The notes under the pieces were generated by a model. The model was not told where the DNA came from and ran no database searches. It saw only the letters and a program-made list of their open reading frames with translations. Positions 7,054 through 14,975 of a stretch of DNA of 36,029 nt are shown in pieces. Location: the NCBI GenBank assembly GCA_041082245.1, contig JBDOIE010000218.1, positions 1 through 36,029 on the forward strand, given 5' to 3'. The DNA comes from DAOTVY01 sp041082245. Lineage in GTDB: Bacteria > Chloroflexota > Chloroflexia > DTKN01. Every line of letters begins with the position of its first letter. Position 1 is the stretch's first letter. A program made the translations under genes and the position numbers.

Positions 7054-8814
7054 TTACACCTCCTCGCGCCCCGATCGCGCAGCCGTCAGGGCGTCATACA
7101 GGTGCGGCTGCCGGGAACGGATGAGCGCTTTGTAGCGCACCGGGTTCGGTCGGCCGTCGTCCAGGACATCGCGCGTGTCTACCTGCAGGCATGTGATCTG
7201 TTCACCGCTGCCCTTGATCAGTGCCTCTGTCCGGGGCAGCAATGAGGGCCCGAAGAGGCCGCTCCATCCCATAAAGGGAGGATCTCCCCGGTTCGCAAAG
7301 GCAACGTACAGGTTGTTTTCGGCTGCCCGGGCGCGCCACAGGTGCCAGTAAGCCGCATCTGGGATCGCGCAAAGATCGGGGGGAAGCGGCACCCGCGTGG
7401 GAGGGAGGTCTACGGGCCGCGGTCCCCGCACCGCCGAGGGGGCGCAGATCAGATCTGCCCCCAGGATGGCCAGCACACGCGGCCATTCAGGCAAGAAAGC
7501 CTCGCTGCCGATCAGGAACCCCACGCGGCCCAGCGGAAGGTCGACCCACACGGGTCCCTCGTTTCCCGGTTGCGCCCACTCGCGGTCGCGCCGGTTCAGG
7601 TGCACCTTGCGATACCGTACCGAGACGCCATCGGGGCCACAAAGCACAGCCGTATTGTAGCAGATCGTTCCGTCCCGCTCCGGAAGCCCGAAGGCGAGCC
7701 ACGCTTTAAGGTCGCGGCTCAGTTTGACCGCCCAGTCCGTCGAGGGCCCCGGAATCGGCTCGGCCCACGCGCCCGCGCAGGCCGGATCGGGAATAAAGGC
7801 GAGTTCCGGGAGGACGACGAGGTCGATGGCCTGGCCGGCGGCTTCCCGGAAGGTTTCAAGCCGCTCCGCGGCCCGAGCGCGCGCCGCCTCGGGCTCCAGT
7901 GCATCGTCGCCCAGCTGCACAACGGCCACGGTGCTGCGCTGGCCTTCCGGTAAGGGCGCCGAGTGACAGAAGCGACGAGGGAAGATCTCGAGCGCCCACG
8001 GCGGGGAGAGCAGTAGCGCAGGGTAGAGTTCTGGGCGCCGATCGGGCAGTTCCTCCCGGCCGGCCTCGTCCCGCACGGCGCGCGGCGCCATTTCCCCTGC
8101 CACGATGCCGTCCCCCTCGTCCCGGATGGCGAGAAGTTGCCCATCCGGTCCGATGATGCTGCTTCCGCCGCTGAACTGCACACCCCTCTCCTGGCCGTAA
8201 CGGTCCGCTGCGATCCAGTAGACGCCGTTCTCGAAGGCCCGCGTGAACCAGTCCGCGCCGGGCGCGCGTTCGTCGACCCAGTTCGTGGGGAAACAGATGA
8301 TTTCTGCCCCCTTAAGGGCAAGGAGCCGCGCCGGCTCCGGATAACAAGCATCCATACAGATGAGGCATCCGAGGCGCCCGAACGGCGTCTCCCATACCGG
8401 AAAGCCCAGGGTGCCGCTGCGTGCCCAGTGCGTATCCGCCGCATACAGGTGCACTTTGCGCACCTTTCCCACAACGCCCTGCGGCCCGAGCAGGGCGGCG
8501 CTGTTGTAGAAGGCGCCCGTCTGCGGGTCGTGCTCGGGCAAACCGATGACGATCCAGCAGTTGTGTGCCGAAGCGACCTTTACAAGCCGCTCGGTAGACG
8601 GACCGGGGATCGGCTCCACCAGGGGCGCGATCTCCTGACGGCTGGCGAAGACGTAGCCGGTGGTGGCCATCTCCGGCAGCACAAGGAGGTGGCAACCCTG
8701 TTGCGCAGCCCCCTCGCAGAGCGCGATGATGCGGGCCAGGTTTTCTTCCACCGCCCCGTGCTTTGGTTCAAACTGGATTGCTGCCACGCGGAAGGCAGCC
8801 GAATCGTCTGCCAT
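7054..8814 (-). CDS. Tandem nitrilase-superfamily amidohydrolase (second domain inactive)
   Basis: 586 residues made of two complete carbon-nitrogen hydrolase domains. Domain 1 (about 8-275) has the full catalytic triad: E48 in LVLPEMATTG, K120 in VRKVHLY and C153 in LICMDACYPE. Domain 2 (about 295-580) keeps E337 in VVLPELAF and K403 in YRKVHLN, but has glycine 436 where the nucleophilic cysteine belongs (FLIGSEAFLPE), so it should be catalytically dead. Ordinary family members are about 280-300 residues, so this is an internal fusion or duplication. The start at 8814 is chosen for the GAGGGCGAGG upstream and the conserved beta strand RVAAIQF. Placed directly after a carbamoyltransferase and a putrescine aminotransferase, it is a candidate N-carbamoylputrescine amidase. 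Another amidase substrate is possible. Confidence 0.82.
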   Translation of the reverse strand: MADDSAAFRVAAIQFEPKHGAVEENLARIIALCEGAAQQGCHLLVLPEMATTGYVFASRQEIAPLVEPIPGPSTERLVKVASAHNCWIVIGLPEHDPQTGAFYNSAALLGPQGVVGKVRKVHLYAADTHWARSGTLGFPVWETPFGRLGCLICMDACYPEPARLLALKGAEIICFPTNWVDERAPGADWFTRAFENGVYWIAADRYGQERGVQFSGGSSIIGPDGQLLAIRDEGDGIVAGEMAPRAVRDEAGREELPDRRPELYPALLLSPPWALEIFPRRFCHSAPLPEGQRSTVAVVQLGDDALEPEAARARAAERLETFREAAGQAIDLVVLPELAFIPDPACAGAWAEPIPGPSTDWAVKLSRDLKAWLAFGLPERDGTICYNTAVLCGPDGVSVRYRKVHLNRRDREWAQPGNEGPVWVDLPLGRVGFLIGSEAFLPEWPRVLAILGADLICAPSAVRGPRPVDLPPTRVPLPPDLCAIPDAAYWHLWRARAAENNLYVAFANRGDPPFMGWSGLFGPSLLPRTEALIKGSGEQITCLQVDTRDVLDDGRPNPVRYKALIRSRQPHLYDALTAARSGREEV

Positions 8815-8858
8815 AGCCTCGCCCTCTGCGCACCCGCAGGACGGGCCGCTTGCCCGGC

Positions 8859-9875
8859 TCATTCGATCCCGAAGCGCTCTCGCAGTACGTCGTAGATACG
8901 CGCCTGATGGCGGGTGGCCAGGCTGATGGTGGGGAACCGGAGCTGCGGCCGCAGGCAGTAGACGAGGAGCGCGATCTCGGTGTGCAGGCGGTTCTCCGCC
9001 TGATCGAAGACGATCGAGTGCGGACCGTCCATCACCTCGTCCGTTACCTCCACCCCACGGGAGGCCGGGAGACAGTGCATGAACTTGACATGGGGCGGGG
9101 CTTTCGCAAGCAGCTCCGGCGTCACCTGATAACGCGGCTTGAAGGCCGCCACGCGCTCTTCCTTCTCGTGCTCCTGATCCACCCACCACCACAGGTCGGT
9201 GTAGATGAAATCCGCGTCCGCAACTGCTGCTTCGACATCCTCGGTGATGCGCAGGGTAGCGCCGCTTTCCCGGCAGTTCGCCTCGGCCATCGCCCGGTAC
9301 TCCGGTGTGAGCTGGTAGCGCGCAGGAGCGGCGTGGGTAAAGGAGATGCCCAGGCGGGAACAGATCTGCACGAGGGAGTTGCAGACGTTCGTCGCGTCCC
9401 CGACGAAGGTCACGCGGATGTCGCGGAGCGTTTTTCCCGGAGGCAGGTGCTCCATCATCGTGAAAACGTCGCAGAGCACCTGGGTTGGGTGCTGCACGTC
9501 CGTGAGTCCGTTGATCACGGGCACCGTGGACCAGCGCGCAAGCTCGAGCATGGCGGTATGCTTGAGCAGGCGCGCCTCGATCCCGTCGACCATGCGGGAC
9601 AGCACGCGCGCGGTATCCGCGATCGTTTCGCGCACCCCCATGTGGATCTCGCCGGGACGCAGGTAGAGCGCGTGCCCGCCGAGTTTCGTCATCGCGACTT
9701 CGAACGAGACCCGGGTGCGGGTCGAGGGCTCCTCGAAGATCATCGCGAGCGATGCGCCTGCGAGGAGGGGAGGCAACGCGCGCGCCTTGGTTGCCTCCTT
9801 GAGCACCCGGATCAGTTCCAGCAGGTCGAGAAGTTCCTGGGCGGAATAGTCCTGGATGTCGATGAAATGCCGCAT
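8859..9875 (-). CDS. Putrescine carbamoyltransferase-like enzyme
   Basis: 338-residue transcarbamylase with carbamoyl-phosphate motif STRTR (51-55), HPTQ (129-132) and HCLPA (267-271). Several stretches resemble putrescine carbamoyltransferase rather than ornithine carbamoyltransferase: MIFEEPSTRTRVSFE, VLSRMVD, VPVINGLTD, and VGDATNVC in place of the OTC pattern with two Asn. The OTC ornithine-loop SMG motif is absent (YTDLWWWVDQ occupies that place). The reaction would be N-carbamoylputrescine + phosphate to putrescine + carbamoyl phosphate, or the reverse. The ATG at 9875 has GGAGGGT upstream, and the gene starts ten bases after patA. The neighbouring nitrilase and putrescine aminotransferase fit. 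An uncharacterised carbamoyl acceptor is the main alternative. No agmatine deiminase or carbamate kinase is nearby. Confidence 0.78.
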   Translation of the reverse strand: MRHFIDIQDYSAQELLDLLELIRVLKEATKARALPPLLAGASLAMIFEEPSTRTRVSFEVAMTKLGGHALYLRPGEIHMGVRETIADTARVLSRMVDGIEARLLKHTAMLELARWSTVPVINGLTDVQHPTQVLCDVFTMMEHLPPGKTLRDIRVTFVGDATNVCNSLVQICSRLGISFTHAAPARYQLTPEYRAMAEANCRESGATLRITEDVEAAVADADFIYTDLWWWVDQEHEKEERVAAFKPRYQVTPELLAKAPPHVKFMHCLPASRGVEVTDEVMDGPHSIVFDQAENRLHTEIALLVYCLRPQLRFPTISLATRHQARIYDVLRERFGIE

Positions 9876-9885
9876 TTTTACCCTC

Positions 9886-11265
9886 CTACAGGCTACGCCG
9901 CACCTCGGCCAGGGTGTCGGCCAGGCGGTCAAGCACCGTATCGAGCTGCTCGTAGGTGATCACAAGCGGAGGCTCGATACGGATCGTGTGCGCGCTCGTC
10001 AGGGTGCCGGCGACCAGGACCCCGCGCTTGAAGAGGCCGGCCGCGACGCGGTAGCCGACCGCGGCGTCGCGGAAGTGCATCCCGATGAGCAGCCCCTTTC
10101 CGGTGATCCCGTCCCCGCCGTAGGAGGGGTCGAAGATGTCCGGGTAACGTTGCGCGAGTTCCTTCAGTTTCGGCATCAGGTAGTTCCCCTTTGCGGCGGC
10201 CTGCTCCCAGAGGCGGTCCCGCAGGGTCACGTGGATCGCCGCGATGGCCGCGCTGCAGGCAAGGGGTCCGCCCCCGGTGGTCGTGGTGTGGATGAATGGG
10301 TTGGGCTCCATCATGACCTGCCAGATTTCGGCCGTGGAGCAGAAGGCGCTCACCGGCATCACGCCGCCCCCGAGCGATTTCGCGACCGCGAGGATATCGG
10401 GGGCTACATTCCAGTGCTCCACACCCCACAGTTTCCCGGTGCGACCCATCCCCGTTTGCACTTCGTCGGCAATGAGCAGTACCCCGTAGTGGCGGGTGAG
10501 TTCCCGCAGGCGTGGCCAGAAGTCGTCCGGCGGGACGATCGCCCCGGCTTCGCCCTGGATCGGCTCCATCATCACCGCCGCGATCCCGATCCCCACCGTG
10601 CGGCAGATCTCCAGCTGACGCTCGACCGCATCGGCATCCCCGAAAGGCACATGGTAGACCGGGCCTCCGTACAGGGTGCCCACCGGTTGCCGGTAGTCCG
10701 CCTTGCCCAGCATGCTGAGCGAGCCCATCGTCTTCCCGTGGAAGGCCTTCACGGCGACGATAAAGCCGTCGCGGCGGGTGTACATCTTGGCCAGCTTGAT
10801 CGCGCCTTCCACGGCCTCGGTGCCGCTTGCGGCGAAAAAGCTGTACTGGATATCCCCGGGGGTGATCAGGGCCATCAGGCGAGCGAGCACGCCCCGCAGG
10901 GGGTCGATCAGCTCCTGGCTGGGCATAGGTGTACGGTACGTCAGTTGTGCCTTGACCGCTTCGACCACCTCCGGATGCGACCAACCCAGGTCGAGCAAGC
11001 CGTAGCCTCCGAGGCAATCGATGTACTCGCGGCCCAGGATATCGCGGAAGAGGGCGCCCGAGCCGGTCCATTCCGTTGCCGCCCAGTCGCCGGCTTCGGT
11101 GACCGACTTGCGATACTCCAGCCAGCCCCGGTTAAAGTGCTCGGCAAAGTTCGTCTTGCTCTCCTCGATGATCTCCTTGGCTTCCGCCTCGGTGACCGTG
11201 GGCCGCTGGAGGAGACCGACCCAGCGCTCCGCATAAGAAAGTGCCTTGTCCAGTTCTTGCGCCAT
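9886..11265 (-). CDS. patA: Putrescine aminotransferase (PatA/YgjG type)
   Basis: 459 residues, exactly the length of E. coli YgjG, and collinear with it: an N-terminal extension, then YIDCLGGYGLLDLGWSHPEV, SQELIDPLRGVLA, ASGTEAVEGAIKLAK, AFHGKTMGSLS, MEPIQGEAG, cofactor Asp267 in IADEVQTGMGRTG and Schiff-base K296 in AVAKSLGGGVMP. It ends with VLVAGTLTSAHTIRIEPPL, as in the putrescine enzyme. It should convert putrescine and 2-oxoglutarate (or pyruvate) to 4-aminobutanal/1-pyrroline and an amino acid in the cytoplasm. The start is fixed by an AAAGGAGG eight to ten bases before ATG 11265. It lies 23 bases after dppC, linking amine uptake and breakdown in one transcript. Confidence 0.88.
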   Translation of the reverse strand: MAQELDKALSYAERWVGLLQRPTVTEAEAKEIIEESKTNFAEHFNRGWLEYRKSVTEAGDWAATEWTGSGALFRDILGREYIDCLGGYGLLDLGWSHPEVVEAVKAQLTYRTPMPSQELIDPLRGVLARLMALITPGDIQYSFFAASGTEAVEGAIKLAKMYTRRDGFIVAVKAFHGKTMGSLSMLGKADYRQPVGTLYGGPVYHVPFGDADAVERQLEICRTVGIGIAAVMMEPIQGEAGAIVPPDDFWPRLRELTRHYGVLLIADEVQTGMGRTGKLWGVEHWNVAPDILAVAKSLGGGVMPVSAFCSTAEIWQVMMEPNPFIHTTTTGGGPLACSAAIAAIHVTLRDRLWEQAAAKGNYLMPKLKELAQRYPDIFDPSYGGDGITGKGLLIGMHFRDAAVGYRVAAGLFKRGVLVAGTLTSAHTIRIEPPLVITYEQLDTVLDRLADTLAEVRRSL

Positions 11266-11288
11266 TGCAGGAACCTCCTTTTTATGTC

Positions 11289-12203
11289 TTATCGTTCCCG
11301 AAGCCTGGGGTCCAAGAAATCCCGCAGGCCATCGCCCAAGAGGTTGAAACCGAGCACCGTCCAGGCCAGCGCGAGTCCGGGGAAAGTGGTATACCACCAC
11401 GACTCGCGCATATAGCCCCGCCCGGTCATGATCATCGCGCCCCATTCCGGGGTTGGGGGCTGTGCACCCAAGCCCAGGAAGCTGAGTCCCGCCGTCGAAA
11501 GCACGACATAGCCCACATCGAGCGTCAACTGGGTGATCAGGATAGGGAACACGTTAGGCAACAGGTGCCACCCAATGAGCCGCGCTGTGCTGGCGCCGAT
11601 GCAGCGTGCTGCCAGGACGTATTCACGCTCCCGGAGGCTCAGCACCTGGCCGCGTATCAGCCTTGCGTACCAAGGCCAGTACACCGTACTGAGAGCGATC
11701 ATCGTATTCGTGAGACTGGGCCCTAGCGTGGCCGCCACGGCGATGGCCAGCACAAGCGCTGGAAACGCCAGGAAGAGATCGGTCACGCGCATCAGGATCT
11801 CGTCCACCCAGCCTCCGAGCAGGCCGGCCACGCAGCCCACGACCACACCGACCGCCGAGGCCAGCATCAACACGGTGATCGCGGCTTGCATCGAGATCCT
11901 TGCCCCGGCGATCACCCGGCTCAGGATATCCCGGCCGAACTCGTCCGTCCCGAACGGATGCGAGGCCGAAGGGGCCTGCAGGCGGCGTGAAAGATCCATT
12001 TGCGTAGGAGGATACGGCGTCAGGAAGCGCCCGAAGAGCGCCAGGAACAGTACGACGGCTACCAATGCTACCGCCAGTCCGTTGAGCCCGCTTCCCCGCA
12101 AGTAGAGGCGAACCCCGCGGGCGAATCGGCTCGACCAGCTCGGCCTGCGGTCTTCCACAGACGCGCGAAGCCTTCGGGCCAGTTCTTCTTCGTCGCGCTC
12201 CAT
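11289..12203 (-). CDS. dppC: Peptide/opine-type ABC transporter permease DppC
   Basis: 304-residue permease of the DppC/OppC family. It has a soluble N-terminal tail, a first helix near residue 40, then PYPPTQMDLSRRLQAPS and HPFGTDEFGRDILSRVI, the hallmark of the C-type permease, and the BPD_transp_1 core with the EAA-like loop (CIGASTARLIGWHLLPN). It pairs with the upstream DppB, with only ten bases between them. It imports oligopeptides, nickel chelates or amine/opine-like compounds depending on the binding protein. No matching DppD/DppF ATPase genes follow. The next gene is patA, so the motor must be encoded elsewhere. Confidence 0.9.
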   Translation of the reverse strand: MERDEEELARRLRASVEDRRPSWSSRFARGVRLYLRGSGLNGLAVALVAVVLFLALFGRFLTPYPPTQMDLSRRLQAPSASHPFGTDEFGRDILSRVIAGARISMQAAITVLMLASAVGVVVGCVAGLLGGWVDEILMRVTDLFLAFPALVLAIAVAATLGPSLTNTMIALSTVYWPWYARLIRGQVLSLREREYVLAARCIGASTARLIGWHLLPNVFPILITQLTLDVGYVVLSTAGLSFLGLGAQPPTPEWGAMIMTGRGYMRESWWYTTFPGLALAWTVLGFNLLGDGLRDFLDPRLRER

Positions 12204-12213
12204 GGTCCAACCT

Positions 12214-13218
12214 CTAGTAGCGGATACGGGGATCGATCCAGGCGTAGACCAAGTCCACGAGCACGTTGGTGACCAAGTAGATCAACGCGATGACCAGCGT
12301 GACGCCCATCACCGCGTTATAGTCCGCCGAAACGATCGCCCGCGCGGAGTAGCGGCCGATGCCTGGCCACGCAAAGACCGATTCCACAAGCACCGCGCCG
12401 CCGAGCATGTAGCCGATCTGCAGGCCGATCATCGTGACCACCGGGATCATCGCGTTGCGCAGGGCGTGGCGCAGGATCACCGTCCCCTCGCGCAATCCTT
12501 TCGCCCGGGCGGTCACGATGTACGGTTCCCGCATCACCTCGAGCATGCTCGTGCGCATGATGCGCGCGATCACTGCCAGCGGCTCCAGGCCAAGCACCAG
12601 CGCGGGGAGAATTAAATGGTACAATGCATCTGTTAGTGTCGCCCAGCGCCCGGTGAGCAGACTATCCAGAGCCAACATCCCGGTAATACGCGGCGGCAAG
12701 GGGGTCTCCCCACCGAGCCGTTCCCCGAAGGGAAACCACCCCAATCTTTGATAGAGAAACAGTTGTGCGAGCAGCGCAAGCCAGAAGGCGGGCATGGAAA
12801 GGCCACCGATTGCGACAAAACGGCCGAACTGGTCTATGAGCTGATTTTGCCACACGGCGGACACGATCCCGATTGCCAGGCCGCCTATGAGAGCCAACCC
12901 CAGCGCCGCAAACGCGAGCTCCGCCGTTGCGGGCAGAAACTCGGCCAAGTCCCTGCCCACAGGGCGCCGAGAGGTAAACGACTCCCCCAAGTCAAAGCGC
13001 GCAAGAGCAGCGATGTAATTTGCGTACTGCTTCCACAGGGGAAGGTCAAGCCCATAGGCTTCCCGCACCTTCGCTACGCCCTCAGCGGAAGCTCGCGGCC
13101 CGGCAATCAGCCTCGCGGGATCGGCTGGGATGATTCGGGACAGCGTAAAGGTCAGCAGAGAAACCCCGAACAGAACGGGCACCACCATAAAGAGCCGCCG
13201 CAAGAGGAGCCGTCCCAT
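12214..13218 (-). CDS. dppB: Peptide/opine-type ABC transporter permease DppB
   Basis: 334-residue permease of the DppB/OppB family. The N terminus LLRRLFMVVPVLFGVSLLTF and the following DPARLIAGPRAS, GLDLPLWKQYANYI are typical. The membrane core contains the EAA-type loop (TARAKGLREGTVILRHALRNAMIP) and ends with AWIDPRIRY, as in most DppB proteins. The ATG has GGGGAGG immediately upstream, placed right after a perfect 15-bp hairpin. It forms a heterodimer with DppC. Its proximity to an amidohydrolase and patA suggests an amine- or amide-containing substrate, but this is inference. Confidence 0.9.
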   Translation of the reverse strand: MGRLLLRRLFMVVPVLFGVSLLTFTLSRIIPADPARLIAGPRASAEGVAKVREAYGLDLPLWKQYANYIAALARFDLGESFTSRRPVGRDLAEFLPATAELAFAALGLALIGGLAIGIVSAVWQNQLIDQFGRFVAIGGLSMPAFWLALLAQLFLYQRLGWFPFGERLGGETPLPPRITGMLALDSLLTGRWATLTDALYHLILPALVLGLEPLAVIARIMRTSMLEVMREPYIVTARAKGLREGTVILRHALRNAMIPVVTMIGLQIGYMLGGAVLVESVFAWPGIGRYSARAIVSADYNAVMGVTLVIALIYLVTNVLVDLVYAWIDPRIRY

Positions 13219-13230
13219 ACTGCCTCCCCG

Positions 13231-13264
13231 AAGCCCGTGGGAGGCAGCAGCCTCCCACGGGCTT
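13231..13264 (-). repeat. Intergenic hairpin between dppA and dppB
   Basis: A perfect 15-bp inverted repeat, arms 13231-13245 and 13250-13264, loop of four bases. It begins 13 bases after the dppA stop and ends 12 bases before the dppB start, directly abutting the ribosome binding site. No T-tract follows. As at livJ/livG, it separates a binding-protein gene from its permeases, the position classically used for differential mRNA stability. Confidence 0.8.
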
Positions 13265-13277
13265 GGCCTAGTCTGAC

Positions 13278-14936
13278 TCAGTACCCGATGCGGTAGAGTC
13301 GGAAGAAATCGAAGGTTTCAACGTAGATAGGATTCGCCTGGAAACCTCCGATATCCTTGCGCAAGACCCGCACGTCCGGACGTTCAACTAGGGGGATCCA
13401 CGCTGGGTCCTGTCGCACAACGATGTCCTGGAATTCTTTATAGAGCTCGCACAGTTTGGCGGTATCCGTGATGCTCGGCGCGATATCCAGAATCTCGTCG
13501 ACCCTGGGATTGCTGTAGAAGCCAGCGTTGGCGCCAGCAGAGCCCGCCGCTTGCGAATGGAAGAGCGGCCAAGCGTAGTCGGTAGGGTCGTTGTAATCGG
13601 GCCACCAGCCCCACGCCATTAGCTCGGGGCGTTCGGGCCACTGCACGTCGCCATAGAAGATTCCGGAATAGGTACTGGTATCGCGCTGTTCGATTTTCAG
13701 GTTGATGCCGATTTGTGCCAACTGGGCCTGGAGTATCTGTCCGACCTGCACAGGCCAGTCCATCTCTTCGCACATGAAACGAATCTCCATGCCCGGTTGC
13801 ACGCCCGCTTCCTCCAACAGGGCCTTTGCTTTCTCCAGGTCTGTTTCGTAGACAAACACGTTGGGATCCCAGCACTGGAGCTTGTGAGGAAACGGCCCAC
13901 GCGCGCGTATAGCGGTGCCCTTGAGCACGTCGTTGACGTAACCGTCATAGTCGAACGCGTACGCGATTGCCTGCCGCACACGTGGATCAGCCAAAGGCCC
14001 GTACTCGCCAAGCACGATATAGCGCACGGCTAGCGTTTCAGAACGATGAACCACAATGTCTGGGTTCTTCGCGAGAGCTTCCAAGTCTTGCGGGCTGAAG
14101 TCGAGCGCGATGTCCACATCGCCCTTCTCGATCAGACTGCGGCGCGTGGCCATCTCGGGGACGATCTTCAGCACGATCTTGTCGAAGCGGAACCCCGGGT
14201 ATTGTTCCCAGCCCCACCAGTCCTCGAACCGTGTGAGAACGACCTGTTGGTTCGGGCTCCATTCCGTAAGCATGTAGGCCCCGCTGCCCGCTTCGTTGGT
14301 CTGGAGCCACTCGTGCGCGAGGTCGCCGTCCTTCTCATGAGCTTTCACTGCCGCAGGACTGATCACAAATGAACCATACCCGGATGACAGCGCCTTGATC
14401 AAAAGCGGCGTTGGGCTGTCGAAACGGAACTCGATGGTATACTCATCCTTGACTACGATTTGGCTTTCAGGATCGGTAATGAATTGCGAGAGGATGTAGC
14501 TCATCCCCAAGCCGCTTTGCACAAGCCGCGTGAAGGAAAACTTGACCGCCTCGGCGTTCACCGGGGTACCATCATGGAACTTGGCGTTTTTGCGCAGGTA
14601 GAAAGTCCAGACAGTGTAGTCTTCGTTGTGCTCCCACCGTTCCGCTAGCTGGGGCTCGAATTCCTCGATGTTTTCCGCTTTGGCGCGCACGAGGCCCTCC
14701 GTCGTAGCGACGAGGATCAGGTTCCCAAGCTGCTCGTTGTTACTTGCAGGGTCGAGGTCGGAAGGGTTGCTGTAGATGGCCACCACCAGGGTTTTCGGGT
14801 CACGCCCCAGGGCCGGGGTTGCACCCGCAGGCGCTGTAGGAGCGGCCGTACCTGCTGGCCGGGCCGGACCGCAGCTACCAAGCAGCACCGCGATACACCC
14901 GAGGATCGCCAAACCCACCACCACTCGCCGATTCAT
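13278..14936 (-). CDS. dppA: Peptide/amine-type ABC transporter substrate-binding lipoprotein DppA
   Basis: 552-residue family-5 extracellular solute-binding protein (SBP_bac_5). The N terminus is a lipoprotein signal with lipobox LGS-C, cysteine 22, followed by a Pro/Ala-rich linker. Family signatures include LAERWEHNEDYTVWTFYLRK, NAKFHDGTPVNAEAVKFSF and VRQAIAYAFDYDGYVN. It should bind an oligopeptide, a nickel chelate or another cationic/amine compound outside the membrane and hand it to DppBC. It has an ATG start with GGAGGG upstream and sits 39 bases after the amidohydrolase. The ligand is unknown from sequence. Codon use is like its neighbours. Confidence 0.9.
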   Translation of the reverse strand: MNRRVVVGLAILGCIAVLLGSCGPARPAGTAAPTAPAGATPALGRDPKTLVVAIYSNPSDLDPASNNEQLGNLILVATTEGLVRAKAENIEEFEPQLAERWEHNEDYTVWTFYLRKNAKFHDGTPVNAEAVKFSFTRLVQSGLGMSYILSQFITDPESQIVVKDEYTIEFRFDSPTPLLIKALSSGYGSFVISPAAVKAHEKDGDLAHEWLQTNEAGSGAYMLTEWSPNQQVVLTRFEDWWGWEQYPGFRFDKIVLKIVPEMATRRSLIEKGDVDIALDFSPQDLEALAKNPDIVVHRSETLAVRYIVLGEYGPLADPRVRQAIAYAFDYDGYVNDVLKGTAIRARGPFPHKLQCWDPNVFVYETDLEKAKALLEEAGVQPGMEIRFMCEEMDWPVQVGQILQAQLAQIGINLKIEQRDTSTYSGIFYGDVQWPERPELMAWGWWPDYNDPTDYAWPLFHSQAAGSAGANAGFYSNPRVDEILDIAPSITDTAKLCELYKEFQDIVVRQDPAWIPLVERPDVRVLRKDIGGFQANPIYVETFDFFRLYRIGY

Positions 14937-14975
14937 GGGCGTCCCTCCTGCAGCCTGTACCGGACCTCAGGCCGC

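Noticed and set aside
8859..9875. Ornithine carbamoyltransferase (argF) as the call
   Set aside because: The ornithine-binding SMG loop is replaced and GDATNVC-type sequence matches putrescine carbamoyltransferase. No other arginine biosynthesis gene is nearby.
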